From Endomychus coccineus (taxonomy: Eukaryota; Arthropoda; Insecta; Coleoptera; Endomychidae), in contig OY294067.1 in assembly GCA_958510875.1 (NCBI GenBank), positions 199,518,524 through 199,582,523 on the forward strand: a stretch of DNA of 64,000 nucleotides. The letters run 5' to 3'. This document shows positions 48,064 to 60,401 of the stretch, in pieces. The notes under the pieces were generated by a model. That model was not told the DNA's origin and did no database searches. It was given only the letters and a program-made list of their open reading frames with translations. The translations under genes were made by a program, and so were the position numbers. Positions within the stretch are counted from its first letter, which is position 1, and the number at the start of each line of letters is the position of its first letter.

Positions 48064-50438
48064 AAAATCAGTGAATTAAAATTTTGGTCATTCAAACTGA
48101 AAAATTTTAACTTGGAACCTTGGAACTTGAAGGAGCTGGAAGTAGGCTCTGTCAGGAAATTTCCTTTATAAGGTCACGGACAAAAGGAAGAAGACGTCCG
48201 AATCGTTCATACGCTGTAATAACAACAAACAAGCAGTGCCTTGGCACAACTTCGAGGGACAAATAACTAAATCAGTAGGAATGACCAATATCATTCCACA
48301 ACTGATTATGTGATCTTTCAAAATCGTATATACAATATGTAACAAACCGATTTTATATCTTGAAGAGAACAATAATTACAACAATTAAATCTGAGAGAAA
48401 ATCTGAAAATTAAATCACTTATCAACGTTACAACAATTTATAATATCGATTATGAAGGTAAAGGTAGTCAAGAAGGACTTATGATTAAACATCCATAATA
48501 ATTGTGCAGCTTTTTGCCTAGTTAAATATTAAATTTTGTGTGACCGCTATATGCATCATTATCCAAAACTAAACATTCAACGAGCACACAACTCACCACG
48601 GTGATGTATGGTCACATCGAGTTACCCCTCTCCTTACTTTAGTTCAGTTTTAAGCTGTAGCAATGGCCTTCAGGTTGGAAACTTGGCATATCTGCTCTAG
48701 TCTGAAGTTTTGCTTGTATATAGCCATCACGAAACAGACCTCCGCAGACTGTAGATGAAGCCTCCATTACTATATTTACAGGCTTTTCAACTGACTAAGT
48801 GTGACGAGGAAAGCTTATCAAAACTAGAGCTTCTTGGTGAAGTGTCATTACATTGAAGTCTCCGTCTGGAATATGCATCGGCTATAGAGGTTATATTCTG
48901 TTGTCCCGTCAATTAGATAAAGCTAATCCGCGAAGGAAAAATTTATCTTTGATAGTTTAAAAATTCTAACTTTATTGTTTGGATTATGTTGCCTTGCCTC
49001 TTGCCTCGAAAATTCTTCTTAGCGCAAGTTCTTTAACATGTATTCGTTTGTCTGGTAACATTCCTATTGAAATATTCTGCATGCGCAAAATATCCGCTAT
49101 CTGCTATAACCTTGCCAATAATTACTTCAGCTTTGTGAGGAAAATGTCTAGATACACTTATTGCGTCTCATAATTGCCATTCTCTATAATGAATGTATAA
49201 TTTCGATTTTGTTTTATCATAAAGACGTGTAAACTTTTATAAGAATTCAGCTAGCAGCAGAAAGCATTCGGTTGATTTTTGTGGAAATATAAATACCTAG
49301 GATATGATTAGCGGTAGTTGACAGTCTTGTGTGACACCCAGGATATCGAAACACAAGACGCTCTGAACAAATTCCACTGTTCTATATTTGACGAATCAAG
49401 TATTAATATTGTTGGTCTGTACTGAGATCTCTTTTGTCTAATTCTGTCAGTTCAACATTCAAGGATTTGAGCTCCACAACAGTTAATTTTCAGAAATCTA
49501 TAAGTCGCTAACCTGGCGGTCCTGAAAACGTATTAGGTCCTTTTGTGTCACCATCGAGCATCCGCAGCAAATGCCTCTGTGTGGGAGTTTATTTTATGAA
49601 GAGGGTTTTTTCCAAATGTGTTTCAAGTAACTGAACACCTTCTCTCCAACCTGCATTAAAGTTTGTTTCGTATTCAATTACAACCACTTTGCTTGTATTG
49701 ATACTGTTTTGTTATACGGAAGAATAGTTTTTGTAGGTGGTACTAAAGATACCTTGCTGAGTCATTGTCTGGTCTTAACGTCTATCAAAATATGAGACTA
49801 ATATAGTACTTGAGTCGTATAATCCTGAATCTTGAATAATAATTCGAATCGACATAGTGAAAGGTAGTATTATTACCTAATACTATCGGAATCAGTATGA
49901 ATCAGAATCAATGTTTTTCCGGATTTTGACTGAGATTTGAATCGATAAATTTGAATAAATACTTGGTAGCTTAATAAATAGTATAGTACAAACATCATCA
50001 ATACTTATTAAGTTTTTTTCCCAGGTAAGACGCTTCAATATGACGATCCAGAAAACGGAACGATGGTAAGTTGAAGTTCTAGTGCATTGAATAATCTTCA
50101 CGAATTATCCAATACATTTCCCAAAGTTAATTGATGCATGGTTATTGACTATCGTAAGAAAATAGTCTTTCATGATGCCCAGGATAATGCAGAGTGTCGT
50201 TTAGTTGTTCCATTCAATATTTGACGCTAAAACTCAAAATTGATGTTACCCGTATCTTTGACAATAACTTAACCCAAGAAAACTGAATATAATACCTGCG
50301 ATACTCTAAATATTCGTGAATTTCACGATATTTTCATCAGATAATTAATACATTCCTGAACTCATGAACACAATTTAATATATTCTCATATATTCTGATT
50401 ATGGTCTGTAATGTAAAATCAGAAAAATATAAACAGAA

Positions 50439-50440
<2 letters not shown>
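48064..50440. other. No supported gene
   Basis: Frames of 64-69 codons only, none recognisable. Confidence 0.4.

Positions 50441-50441
<1 letters not shown>

Positions 50442-50504
<63 letters not shown>
50442..50504. repeat. (TA)n microsatellite, ~63 bp
   Basis: Uninterrupted TA alternation. Confidence 0.98.
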
Positions 50505-50507
<3 letters not shown>

Positions 50508-50620
50508 AATATGAAGTTCTTTTCAACAATGCTGTATATAAATTGTTCGATATTATTATCAGGTATGCGGTCAGAGGATGCTGAATTAATTAATACTCAA
50601 TTATTTCAAAATTCTCAATA

Positions 50621-50642
50621 TTTCGTCACATGACTTCTTCAG
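50621..50642 (-). other. CTGAAGA-hairpin-GAAA motif
   Basis: On the minus strand CTGAAGA, one A, a self-complementary GTCATGTGAC and GAAA. It has the same syntax as the motifs near 0.8, 1.6 and 4.1 kb. It lies 110 bases outside the inverted arm of the adjacent PLE. Confidence 0.35.
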
Positions 50643-50970
50643 GAGACACTACAATAAACATAAGATAACAATTTCAAAACTAAAGTAAGTCATTAACTGA
50701 AAACAAATTATTATTACTCACAAAATATTAGAGGTGCATGTGATAGATCAACATTTATGTTGATGTTGCATTATTAATAGTTATCAAAACGGTGAATACA
50801 ATCAGTTTGGTACGGAGCAGTCGATGATTCAACAGAAAATGCGGAATAAATGAAATTATCAGTGATAACACATCTGTGTGTCGTTTGTTATGAAGTTTTT
50901 TTTTATTATTCATTCCTTTCTTGTTGATATCAACATAATCGATACAAACTAATTGCCACAGTAGAAAAAT

Positions 50971-52678
50971 TACCTTCAAAGCTGCCTTTTATTTTCAAAT
51001 ATGTAGATGACATAATTACGTCAGTACCATGTGATTCAATTCATATTACTTTAGATATTTTCAATTCCTACAATTCACCATTGAAGTAGAACAAAATAAT
51101 AGTGTACCTTTCCTAGATACAAAACTAATAAGATGTGATGACAACAAAATAATAATAGATTGGTACCAAAAAACTACTGCATCGGAAATATTTTTAAATT
51201 ATTTTTCAAATCATCAACCTAAACAAAGATATAATACTATAATTGGTATAAAAGATAGAGTGACACACATTAGTGATCCGAATTTCTTAAAGAAAAAGTT
51301 AAGCAAAATGTACTTATCACATTTTTCTTAACAACGACTACCACAAATTTATTTTAATGAAACTTATATACAGGGTGTCCTCGAACTGCGTGGCCAAAAT
51401 AAAACCAAAGATTCTTTGATTCGGAAAAAAGTTGATGAGCCTTTTTACTCTTGCCTCAAGTGTCTTGTTTACCCGGTAGAGGGCTTCAAAATTGCAAAAA
51501 TAATTTTGTTTTTTCGGTATAACTTGAGAACGTGATGAAGAACTTTTACAATATTTAGCAGGTGAGTTACTGTCAATAATGGCCATTTTTGAGAGTGGAG
51601 CACAAAGCAAAGTAAAAACTGACAGTTTTGAGAATAAATTCTCCAAATGCCAAAATGACATTAGAAAAGCAAAGGCAACTAAGGTATTTTAATCAAGTAA
51701 AATTAGTAAGCCAAAATTGCAGAGACTCGAAAATTATTTTTTTCAAGCTAATCCGTTGATTTTATCAAAATTTCCTAAGAGTGAAAAAAGTTTTCAAATT
51801 GGATAAGCCATCTACATAAAAAATATAGAGTGAATTACATTGACCACAAAAAAGTTCTGGACACTTTTCCCGTTACATCCTCGAATTTGAGCCATTTCTA
51901 TGGTCTCTAAGGCTCTATGCTCCGCTCTAAAAAACGGCTATTATTGACAGTAACTCACCTGCCTAATATTGTAGAAGTCCTCCATTACGTTCTCAAGTTA
52001 TACCGAAAAAACAAAATTATTTTTGCAACTTTGAAGCCCTCTACCGGCTAAACAAGACACTTGAGGCAAAAGTAAAAAGGCTCATCAAATTTTTTTCGAA
52101 TCAAAGAATCTTCAGTTTTATTTTAGCCACGCAGTTCGAGGACACTCTGTATAACTCAAAGTTTTTTTATGGCCCCAAAGATGACGAGGTGGAACAAAAA
52201 ATAATCTTTGAAAATTTGATACATTGATGGTTTATCTCAAAGTGTTATAAGTCTTTTCAAAAAAATTAATATCATAAAAATTGCTATATACAATCTTAAA
52301 ACAAATCGTCAATTATTTTCAAAAGTGAAGGATAAGAATCAACTCTTGTTTGAAAATAATGTAATATTAAAAATTTGTTGTCGTGATTGCGTTGGTTGTT
52401 ATGTGGGACAAACTGGACAATGCTTGAAACAACGCTTAACTCAACACAAGTGATAGTCGTTTGGGAAAAAAACATGTGCTGTGGTTGAACATTGTTTAAA
52501 TACAGGTCATAATTTTGATTAATCTACTGTTGACATATTAAAAAAGGTCAACAATTATAAAAATAGGTTATTTCTTGTGATGTGTCACATAAACAAAACA
52601 ACAAACGTTATAAATGAAAAGACAGATACTAACAAACTGAGTGATATTTATTGCAATATTTTAAAACAAATGTAATGT
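50971..52678 (+). pseudogene. Penelope-like element, RT C-terminus and GIY-YIG, interrupted
   Basis: Begins at KLPSKLPFIFKYVDDIITSVP (catalytic YVDD) and continues NSVPFLDTKLIRCDDNKIIIDWYQKTTAS, FLNYFSNHQPKQRYNTIIGIKDR, i.e. the usual PLE RT end (FLD, then W..KPTF..). A 781-bp foldback element interrupts at 51371-52151. It resumes with a linker, CCRDCVGCYVGQTGQCLKQRLTQHK (GIY-YIG nuclease, with GCYVGQTG in place of GIYIGQT), VVEHCLNTGHNFD and finally EKTDTNKLSDIYCNIL and a stop. The N-terminal half of RT is missing. Apart from the insertion only a few stops are present. Confidence 0.85.
51371..52151. mobile_element. Foldback/MITE-like element with ~230-bp inverted repeats
   Basis: Starts CAGGGTGTCCTCGAACTGCG and ends with its complement (…CGCAGTTCGAGGACACTCTG). 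Arms 51371-51607 and ~51925-52151 pair along nearly their full length. TATA flanks both sides, consistent with a TA or TATA target duplication. There is no transposase; the 107-codon minus frame 51661-51338 lies mainly within an arm. The ends resemble mariner-type MITEs. It is inserted in the PLE coding region, so it is younger than that PLE. Confidence 0.85.
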
Positions 52679-52958
52679 TTTTTATAAATGTATGTTTTGA
52701 AACATCTGTATATTTCAATTCAAATTTTTTTCGACTGTGGCAATTAGTTTGTTCCGATGATATAGATATCAACAAAAAGGAAATGAATAATTAAAAGAAA
52801 AAACTCCATAACAAACGACACACAGATGCGTTATCACTGATAATTTCATTTGTTTCGCATTTTCTGTTGAATAATCGACTGCTTCGTACAAAACTGATTG
52901 TTTTCACCATTTTTATAACTATTAATAATGCAACATCAAAAAATAATGAGAGATTAAA

Positions 52959-54375
52959 GATTGTTATATAACTAAAACCAATTTGTGATGTAGTTTGTAA
53001 AAGTGAAAAGAAGAAATGGGGAATAGTGGAAAAACGAACAGTGCTACGAAGTGAGAAAGTCATAATTCAAATGATTATGGACTATCTGGAGATAGAAAAC
53101 TATTGGAATAGATTAAGAACATGTGATAGATGTAAGCTAGTATTGAAACATTTCGGTTATACAAAATTGTATAAGATTTATTTATATATAAAATCATGTA
53201 TTAAATTCGAGAAATGATAACTGTCAAATGAGATCTAATAATGGGAATTATTAGATTAATTGGAACCTAATCATAGGTTATTATATATCAAAATGCGAGG
53301 AAAAAATTGCTAACATGAATTCATGAATTATAATGAACAATAACTTTAATCAATCAGGAAATCTTCAAAATATCAAATATCTCAAAATACTAAATTCCTA
53401 TTGGTCAATACAACAATCAAGATAAATGTCAATTACAACAATGAGAATAGCTGACTGGATGTTCAGAAATAATTACCTCATTGGTCGAATAAAATGAAAA
53501 CAAGCTTCCTTTAGCGGGCCCTATAAAAGGCAAATGGAGGAAAGCAAGTTAAGTTTGCCATCAACATCAGAAAAGAGCATATCACTCTTTGTGCAACTCA
53601 AATTAAACGTTGGAGCTGAACCTAAGCTCGACTGCAACAACATAACCAAAGTTTCATTAGTATCTCCTACCAAGCAGTTAAGTGTTCGTAAATTATCCAG
53701 TTCAACTTCAATAAAAGTTAACCAAAGTTATTCTATAAAGTGGCATCGGAGAAAAACCAAGTCCCGATTGCAGTTCCAGTTAGTTACAACCAACAAAGTT
53801 TTTATATCTTAAAAAGAATATAAACTATTATCAACAAAAATATCAACCAATTCCTAAATTAGGAGATATATCAACAAGTGTTACCTGTGAATGTGCACGC
53901 ACATGTTGATAGCAGAGTGAATGTGTTTTATGTGGATCCTAAATAAAAATAAAAAAGGAGGATGTCAACACCAACGAAAGGTTACCAACATTTATTCCAA
54001 TTATTGATAGGATGTAACAAGTGAGTCCATTAAGAAGTCATCATTTTGTAAAACCATTTGAAACTCGTATAGCAATTGAAAATAAGTTTTCCATTCAATT
54101 AATAGTTGTAGATTTGAGGTTGAACAGTGTAAACATAGAGTGAATTTCTATAAAGCAAACATAGAAAGACTTAATAATAATATATAAGGTTATATCAATA
54201 AATAGATAAACAGAGTTTTAACATTTTGAATAAGGTTTTATTCCATTCCATATTATATCAATTAATCAGAGTATAAGAAATAAAATGAAGAAAAGAGCTA
54301 GCCGGGGGAAGAAAAATTTCATTAAAAATATGATCCATGAAAAATAATTAACTAAATAGAAAGTCTCATAATAAT
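52959..54375 (+). mobile_element. Old Ty3-type LTR (copy A)
   Basis: Collinear with the 5' LTR of the terminal element (58779-60210) over about 1.4 kb. Shared landmarks, in order, are CATAATTNAAATGATTA, AATCATAGGTTAT, TCTGATTGGTC/TCCTATTGGTC, CCTCATTGGT, the TATA box, AAGTTNAGTTTGC, AAGGTTATATCA and AGCTAGCCGG. The TATA box is at 53522-53528. The exact boundaries are inferred from the alignment. There is no gag behind it; the sequence runs into a TA tract. Confidence 0.7.
53522..53528 (+). promoter_or_regulatory. TATA box of LTR copy A
   Basis: TATAAAA within CCCTATAAAAGGC, in the same place as the TATA box of copy B. The predicted start is about 30 bases downstream, near the shared AGTTTGCAT/CCAT sequence. 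Confidence 0.6.
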
Positions 54376-54394
54376 TGTCACCACAACGTGGGGC
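54376..54394 (+). promoter_or_regulatory. Primer-binding-site-like sequence of copy A
   Basis: TGTCACCACAACGTGGGGC follows the LTR end. Its last 11 bases equal the 3' part of the known tRNA-Lys1,2 primer site, while the first part is changed. It is single here, while copy B has three. Confidence 0.45.
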
Positions 54395-54418
54395 AATATC
54401 GAACAAGAATAAATAAAG

Positions 54419-54419
54419 A

Positions 54420-54488
<69 letters not shown>

Positions 54489-54489
54489 A
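54419..54489. repeat. (TA)n microsatellite
   Basis: About 70 bp of TA with one interruption (TATG). It directly follows the leader of LTR copy A. Confidence 0.98.
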
Positions 54490-54530
54490 ATATATTCTTT
54501 TATTGATATTATTGAACCATTTGTAATATT

Positions 54531-54632
54531 TGTTCTTTTTAATTTGAATAGATTCCAATACAAAAATTTTAAATATTGAAACAAACGACAACAAACGTTT
54601 GATATTGGAATCTATTCAAATTAAAAAGAACA
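54531..54632. repeat. Perfect 30-bp inverted repeat, 42-bp spacer
   Basis: Arms 54531-54560 and 54603-54632 are exact reverse complements (TGTTCTTTTTAATTTGAATA and its complement at the outer ends). The region around it up to 55090 has no recognisable gene. Confidence 0.9.
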
Positions 54633-55240
<608 letters not shown>

Positions 55241-55559
55241 GGACGAATCAGAATAAAGATATTCATCATATTATAAACAGACATATGGCTTCTGGTCTTT
55301 CAACCAGAATTCATACGAGAACATGAGAATCCGTAAAATTAACGATATATATTATCAAGAATTTAACGAAATGTGACTTTGATCCACAGAACCCAGCATG
55401 TGTGATCTTATCCCGAAAAGTGATGGAGATATTGGAAGAACCATCGAGATTATGTATCTATGGTTTCGGCGTTTACGATGTGTAAATTCATAATACTTCG
55501 GATGTTGGAGATTAAAACTCAAATCATACACAAAACTTGTAACATTTATTTTAAAAATG

Positions 55560-57990
55560 CTGACAAATTGTTTCACCGTACTGTGGCATTTTCAAAGCAA
55601 GGAGCTCTCAACATCTCCTCATGTGAGAGTACCTCACAAGAGAGAATGGAAGAAGAGAACTGAACCTCCACTCCTAGTCGGCAAGCACTCCTGTCAAAAA
55701 AACGGAAAAGAAATATGCCTTCCCTACCGAAACTGGCTCAATCTGGGAGTAGAGAAGCTTCGTTAATGCGTGAACACAGCAAAAATGGAGTCAAGTAATA
55801 TCTGTGCTACCTCGAATAAGGGCTTACACCCGAGGAAGCGAGGTAAAAAGGAGAACATAAAGCTCAAAGAACGGGAGCAGATTTCCATTCGCAAAACAAG
55901 AAACGGAAATGAGATCAGACAGACATCACTCCGCCAAAACAAGAGCCGAAGAAAGGCATGGCGAGGAACGGAACCACCACCACCTCTAGGGGAGGCAGCA
56001 GCGCAGCTGCCTAGGAAACGGGAAAGATTGCCATCCTCCTCAAAGCGTTCTCTGAATCTATCCTCAGTGCAAACAACCAACCAGAACAGAAGGAGCAATA
56101 GAAGAAGAAATATATACTGGATGGAAGCATGAGTTCCAATCCTGTTCATCCTTAAAACGGGGCAGGAGTTGATAATTATAACAGAAAGAAAATCTTGGAA
56201 CTGGTGCACCTACACCCGCGCCAGCATGCTCACCAAACTGGCAAGTGTACGAAGACCGAATTGGTGCAACAGACAGATGGCAGGATACCCTGGGGAGTAA
56301 ATGAATTAGAATGTGTGTCTCTTTAGATATAGAAAGAGCTTCTGATAATACATCACATGAAGAAGTCAAAAGAACATTAGAAGACCGAGGTGTAGATAGT
56401 ATGACAACCAGGTAGTTGTCGCAACCGCTCTCTATCAGAATAGCAGAGACAAAAATAGGGCAAGAAACTATTTCCATCTGCACAACTAGAGCCTCCATAC
56501 TCAGTGGGCATACTCTGTCAGAGTTATGCCGACGAATGTTGACAATCGGTGATACTTAACATCAACCCTTCCTAAACCAACATAGTCGCCTTTATAAAGA
56601 ATAGTAATACTAACCTCAAAACCATCAAATTGAATGAAAGAGTTGTGATGTGGAATTCGGAGATGGAATATGGGAATTATTGTAGATAAGAATTCACCCT
56701 GGAGTAAACATGAAAAGGAAATAACTACTAAAACTACGAAATTCCTAATGGTGTACAGAATCTCTGCGAGAAATAACTGGGGATGTAACCCTAGCACCCT
56801 GCGGTGGATGTATACAGCATGATGAGACCAATCATCACATATGGGTCAGATGAATCAATCGAAAATCTTAGGTCTGGCCTGTGTATGCATAACAAGTGCT
56901 ATGAGAACATGCCCAACGGCTGCTATATATATATATATATAAGTGATCCTAGGCCTCACAACTCTCCATATAATAGTAGAGAATAAGGCGATAAGGACAA
57001 TCTATAGAATGACTGGAAAGGGAACCACCAAACATGGATATGGGCTCTTCTCTCTGAATCAGCAACCCTGGATTTGCTTCAAGACGAAACAAAATGAACG
57101 TGTATCTCCGTAACAGCATTTTGAAACGAACCTAATTCGTAGGAGTGCATTAGACGAGAACACAGTCCCTAGACTCAGTACAAAGGCCATCAAATGGTAC
57201 ACTGATGGTTCCAAAACAACAGAAGAAACTGGAATATGGGTCAGGAACTAAATACTTTGAAAACTATCGCAAATCTCCGAGCATTTTGCAAGCGAAGATT
57301 CACGGTATGAGAGAATATGAGCAGTTCAGTATAGAAAGAGACATCCGTAGAAAGGAAATATTCATCATGTCGGATAGTTCAGCAGCCATCAACGCGGAGC
57401 TTCTACGTGATCAGTTCCAAATTCGTCTGGGAATGCTTAGGAGGACTAAATGAACTAGACAAGAACAACGGAAGTACCTTCGTATGAGTCCCGAAAAAGA
57501 CCGGGGTGGAGAGTAATGGAAGAGAAGACGATCTTGCGGAAGAAGGCCGCAACAGCATTTGTGTGAGCTGAACCCTTCTGCGGAATAACCGCCAGCACCA
57601 TACTGGAAGAAGAATAAAAAACGAGAGATCTCAGCACTGGATAGGTCTACAATGACTGAGGCAAGCGAACATACTACTGGGAAACTACAAGCCAAAGAGA
57701 TCTGATGATCAACCTAAGTTAAAATAAACTCAGAATACTAACGGGAATCCTAACATGGCACCGCCAGTGGAAAGAACATTCTGAAAGACTCGGATTGGTA
57801 GAAGAAGAAAAGTGCAGGTTCTGCGAGGATAAAGACGAAACTTCCATCCACATCAACGCAGGATGGAACACCTTGCAAAACCCAAGGGCATAATATCTTA
57901 GGACATACCAAAGAGAACAGGGGTCTTACCTAACGCGAAGCCATCCGACATACTGAACTTCTTTGAATTCACAGGGTTGGATGAACTGCT
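55560..57990 (+). pseudogene. Decayed non-LTR element with RNase H (I/LOA-like)
   Basis: The first part (55770-56132) is a basic Lys/Arg-rich frame that may be an ORF1 remnant. At ~56310 there is CVSLDIERASDNTSHEEVKRTLEDRGV, the RT motif A block (usually LDIEGAFDN). RT motif B and C are unreadable. At 57195 KWYTDGSKTTEETGIWV starts an RNase H domain (catalytic D in TDGS), then IMSDSSAAINA (D), then a PGHAGVEGN-like block broken by stops at ~57495-57530. Near 57780 is GLVEEEKCRFCEDKDETSIHI, the C-terminal Cys-rich motif (ExxxHxxxxC context) of RNase H-bearing non-LTR elements. The order and spacing support one element with several deletions and many stops. Confidence 0.65.
56920..56943. repeat. 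Short (TA)n run
   Basis: About 22 bp of TA inside the non-LTR remnant. Confidence 0.9.
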
Positions 57991-58778
57991 ATAGCCGCTG
58001 AGATATCCTGTAGGATGCAGAAGCAGAAAGGAACACAATAGATTTTTTAGGTAATCAGACATCACATTCTTGAAATGATCATATGAAGATCAGATAAGAT
58101 GCTTGGTTACACTTTTTATTCAACTAAACTTAATATAATGAACGACTATATAGATTCAAATATGTACAATTAAATTGTTCGAGATGGATGGAAAATTTTT
58201 CTTAGATGGATAACATGCGGATAGAAGGCATATTTTTCAATTTTGATATATGTTGAAATAAATTCTTTTTATGAATTAGGTGTGTCCAAAAATCCATCAT
58301 TGTAGCTTACGTTATTCAAACTTATTAGTCGATCAATATTTGTATCTAAGGAAGCATGAAATCTTATAACATTAATTAAATCATATTGGTGATCGTTCTT
58401 TGAATGTTCAATCATCAGTTTATTCTTATATGGAGGATGTTTCAGAAAAGTATGCATGTTGCTTGAGAATATTCAAAGATTTGAGTTTCTGATTCAATTG
58501 TATCTCAAAATTCCATCAAGTTGATGAATGATGAATACATTATAATATCTTGTTGATGTAATGAATTATATGGAATCATATTTCCTTGTACGCAGAATCA
58601 ATATGTATTGTTATGATTTCATTTCATAAACAATAAAAATTTAAAAATAATAACTTACCGAACTTTGAAAATCAGAAAAAACGAAATAAAAGATATTTAT
58701 ATGGAATTAAAAACAATAGTAAAAGCTAAATAATAGTTAGGATATTAAAATTAACAATGTAAAACATAATAAACAACA
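57991..58778. other. No supported gene
   Basis: AT-rich; holds the 3' flank of the non-LTR remnant and the upstream flank of the LTR. No polyA-like tail is obvious. Confidence 0.4.
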
Positions 58779-60210
58779 ATGTAATAGAATAAGAAGTGAT
58801 AAACAAGAACTTCAGTGAAAGTGAAGAAACGTACTGTGTAACGAAGGCAGAAATCATAATTAAAGTGATTACAAAACTATCATGAGATAGTACAAAACAT
58901 TGAATAATGTTATAGATATAAGTTAGGATTAGTAAATTTGAGTTATGTAATGTTAAAAGAATGTTATTGATATAATATAGTATGTATTAGATTTAAGAAT
59001 AAGTAACTGTCAAGAAAACCATAAATATGGGAATAATCATATTAATAATAACCCAATCATAGGTTATATTATACCAAAGTGTGGGGAAAAATGTAGGCAA
59101 TATTAATTTAAAAAGAAGGAATCACTATCAATTAAAATAAGTTGGAAATCTCCAATAATTCAAAAATTTAAGAATACTAAATTCTGATTGGTCGAGACGA
59201 ATTTCTAGTGTCAGTCTGGTAACAATGAGTACTTGTGTCAGTTTAACAACAATTAACTTGGCATTCTTGATATGAAAAGTAAACACCTCATTGGTTAATT
59301 TTGAAAATGCTTGGCGTCGGTTTTGGAGGCCTATAAAAGAGTCTGAAAGTAAAGCCAAGTTGAGTTTGCATTAATATCCAAGTAGAGACTGTTCTTCTCT
59401 GGCAACTCACCAAAATTTTCTAACCTAAGTTTATAAAAATAAACATCAGTGAACGCAAGTGTTCCAAACTTCGATAAGTTCCAAATAACCGAAGTTAATA
59501 AAATTTATTAAAAGTCAACGAGTGTTCCAAGTATCTAAATCAAGTAAAAGGTTGTAATAACCTCCAATTTATAAGAAGTATCCAACGATTGCCATTCTTC
59601 AATATAATTTCAATAAAGCATCGAAAAGTTTTATGTCTTATCTAAAAGAATAAAACAAAGTATTATCAACAGTTCCTGATTCTCAAGAAGAAGTAACCAA
59701 AATTAGTTACCTGTGATTATCGTGAAATAGCATAGTATTGTGTAAAAAGTGAATCAACGAAATTAAAAAGAAGTAAATTGAACATTGCCAACATTGTTAA
59801 ACACACTTTGGATATTATCTAAACGTAAGTTTGTTTATAATTTCTACATCAAATTATCCGTATTATTTGTAAAGTAAAAGGAAGATTGTTGATTACAACA
59901 GTATAAACAAATATTAGTTGTAAAAGTGTTTTTAAGGTTATATCATAGATCTTGTAAAACATAAAATTCAATTACCCGAGACAATAAGAGTCATAGAAAT
60001 TAAATATTGTGAAATCAAAGAACATTGTGTTTAATTCCATATAAAATTATTCTATAGATAAACTTCAGATAAACTTCAAAACTTCATAAACATTAATTCA
60101 AAGTTCAAATATAATCAAATTAAAAAGATGAAAAGCTAGCCGGTAGAATCAAAATATAATTATTAATAACAAATAAAACAAAATAAACTCATAAGAATTT
60201 AGTTAATAAT
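58779..60210 (+). mobile_element. 5' LTR of the Ty3/gypsy-type element (copy B)
   Basis: About 1.43 kb aligned with copy A at 52959-54375. The left edge is set by loss of similarity and is uncertain by tens of bases; the right edge by the primer-site-like sequence at 60211. It contains a CCAAT-like TGATTGGTC, a second CATTGGTTA and a TATA box. It is long for a gypsy-type LTR. The 3' LTR lies outside the window, so LTR-LTR divergence cannot be assessed here. Confidence 0.7.
59332..59338 (+). promoter_or_regulatory. TATA box of LTR copy B
   Basis: TATAAAA inside GGCCTATAAAAGAG, preceded by ATTGGT boxes ~115 and ~45 bases upstream. It would drive the gag-pol transcript, starting near 59365. Confidence 0.6.
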
Positions 60211-60340
60211 TGTCACCACAACGTGGGGCAAAATAAAATCATAAGAAATTAGTTAACAATTGTCATCACAACGTGGGGCAAAATAAAAGAGTAAGAATTT
60301 AATTAACAATTGTCGCTCAAACGTGGGGCCATTTGAAAAA
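60191..60340 (+). repeat. Three 50-bp tandem units, each with a primer-site-like core
   Basis: Units at 60191-60240, 60241-60290 and 60291-60340 share ATAAGAATTTAGTTAA-type sequence and then TGTC-N-C-N-ACAACGTGGGGC. The cores start at 60211, 60261 and 60311, exactly 50 bases apart. The cores resemble the tRNA-Lys primer binding site; the third (TGTCGCTCAAACGTGGGGC) is closest to the known 18-base site. Copy A has only one. Confidence 0.85.
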
Positions 60341-60401
60341 AGGAATAGAACCGCGTATCAAAATAATTTAAAGAACTAGATTAATTAATAAGAAAGTAAA
60401 A

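Larger units (their letters stand above)
50758..52943. repeat. Inverted ~210-bp arms flanking a Penelope-like element
   Basis: Arm 50758-50970 is the reverse complement of arm 52730-52943 at high similarity (long shared words such as CAACAGAAAATGCG, AAATTATCAGTGATAAC, GTGTGTCGTTTGTTATG). The right arm lies after the PLE stop codon, so it is the element's 3' region; the left arm is an inverted copy of that 3' region placed before the truncated coding sequence. Such inverted partial copies at the 5' side are known for PLEs. The minus-strand ORF calls over both arms are artefacts. Confidence 0.8.

Noticed and set aside
50755..53063. Minus-strand frames of 74 and 90 codons with similar proteins
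   Set aside because: They read parts of the inverted PLE arms; similarity comes from the repeat, and no conserved domain is present.
55763..56498. Two overlapping 144-148 codon minus-strand frames
   Set aside because: Antisense to the non-LTR remnant, whose motifs (DIERASDN, RNase H) all read on the plus strand.
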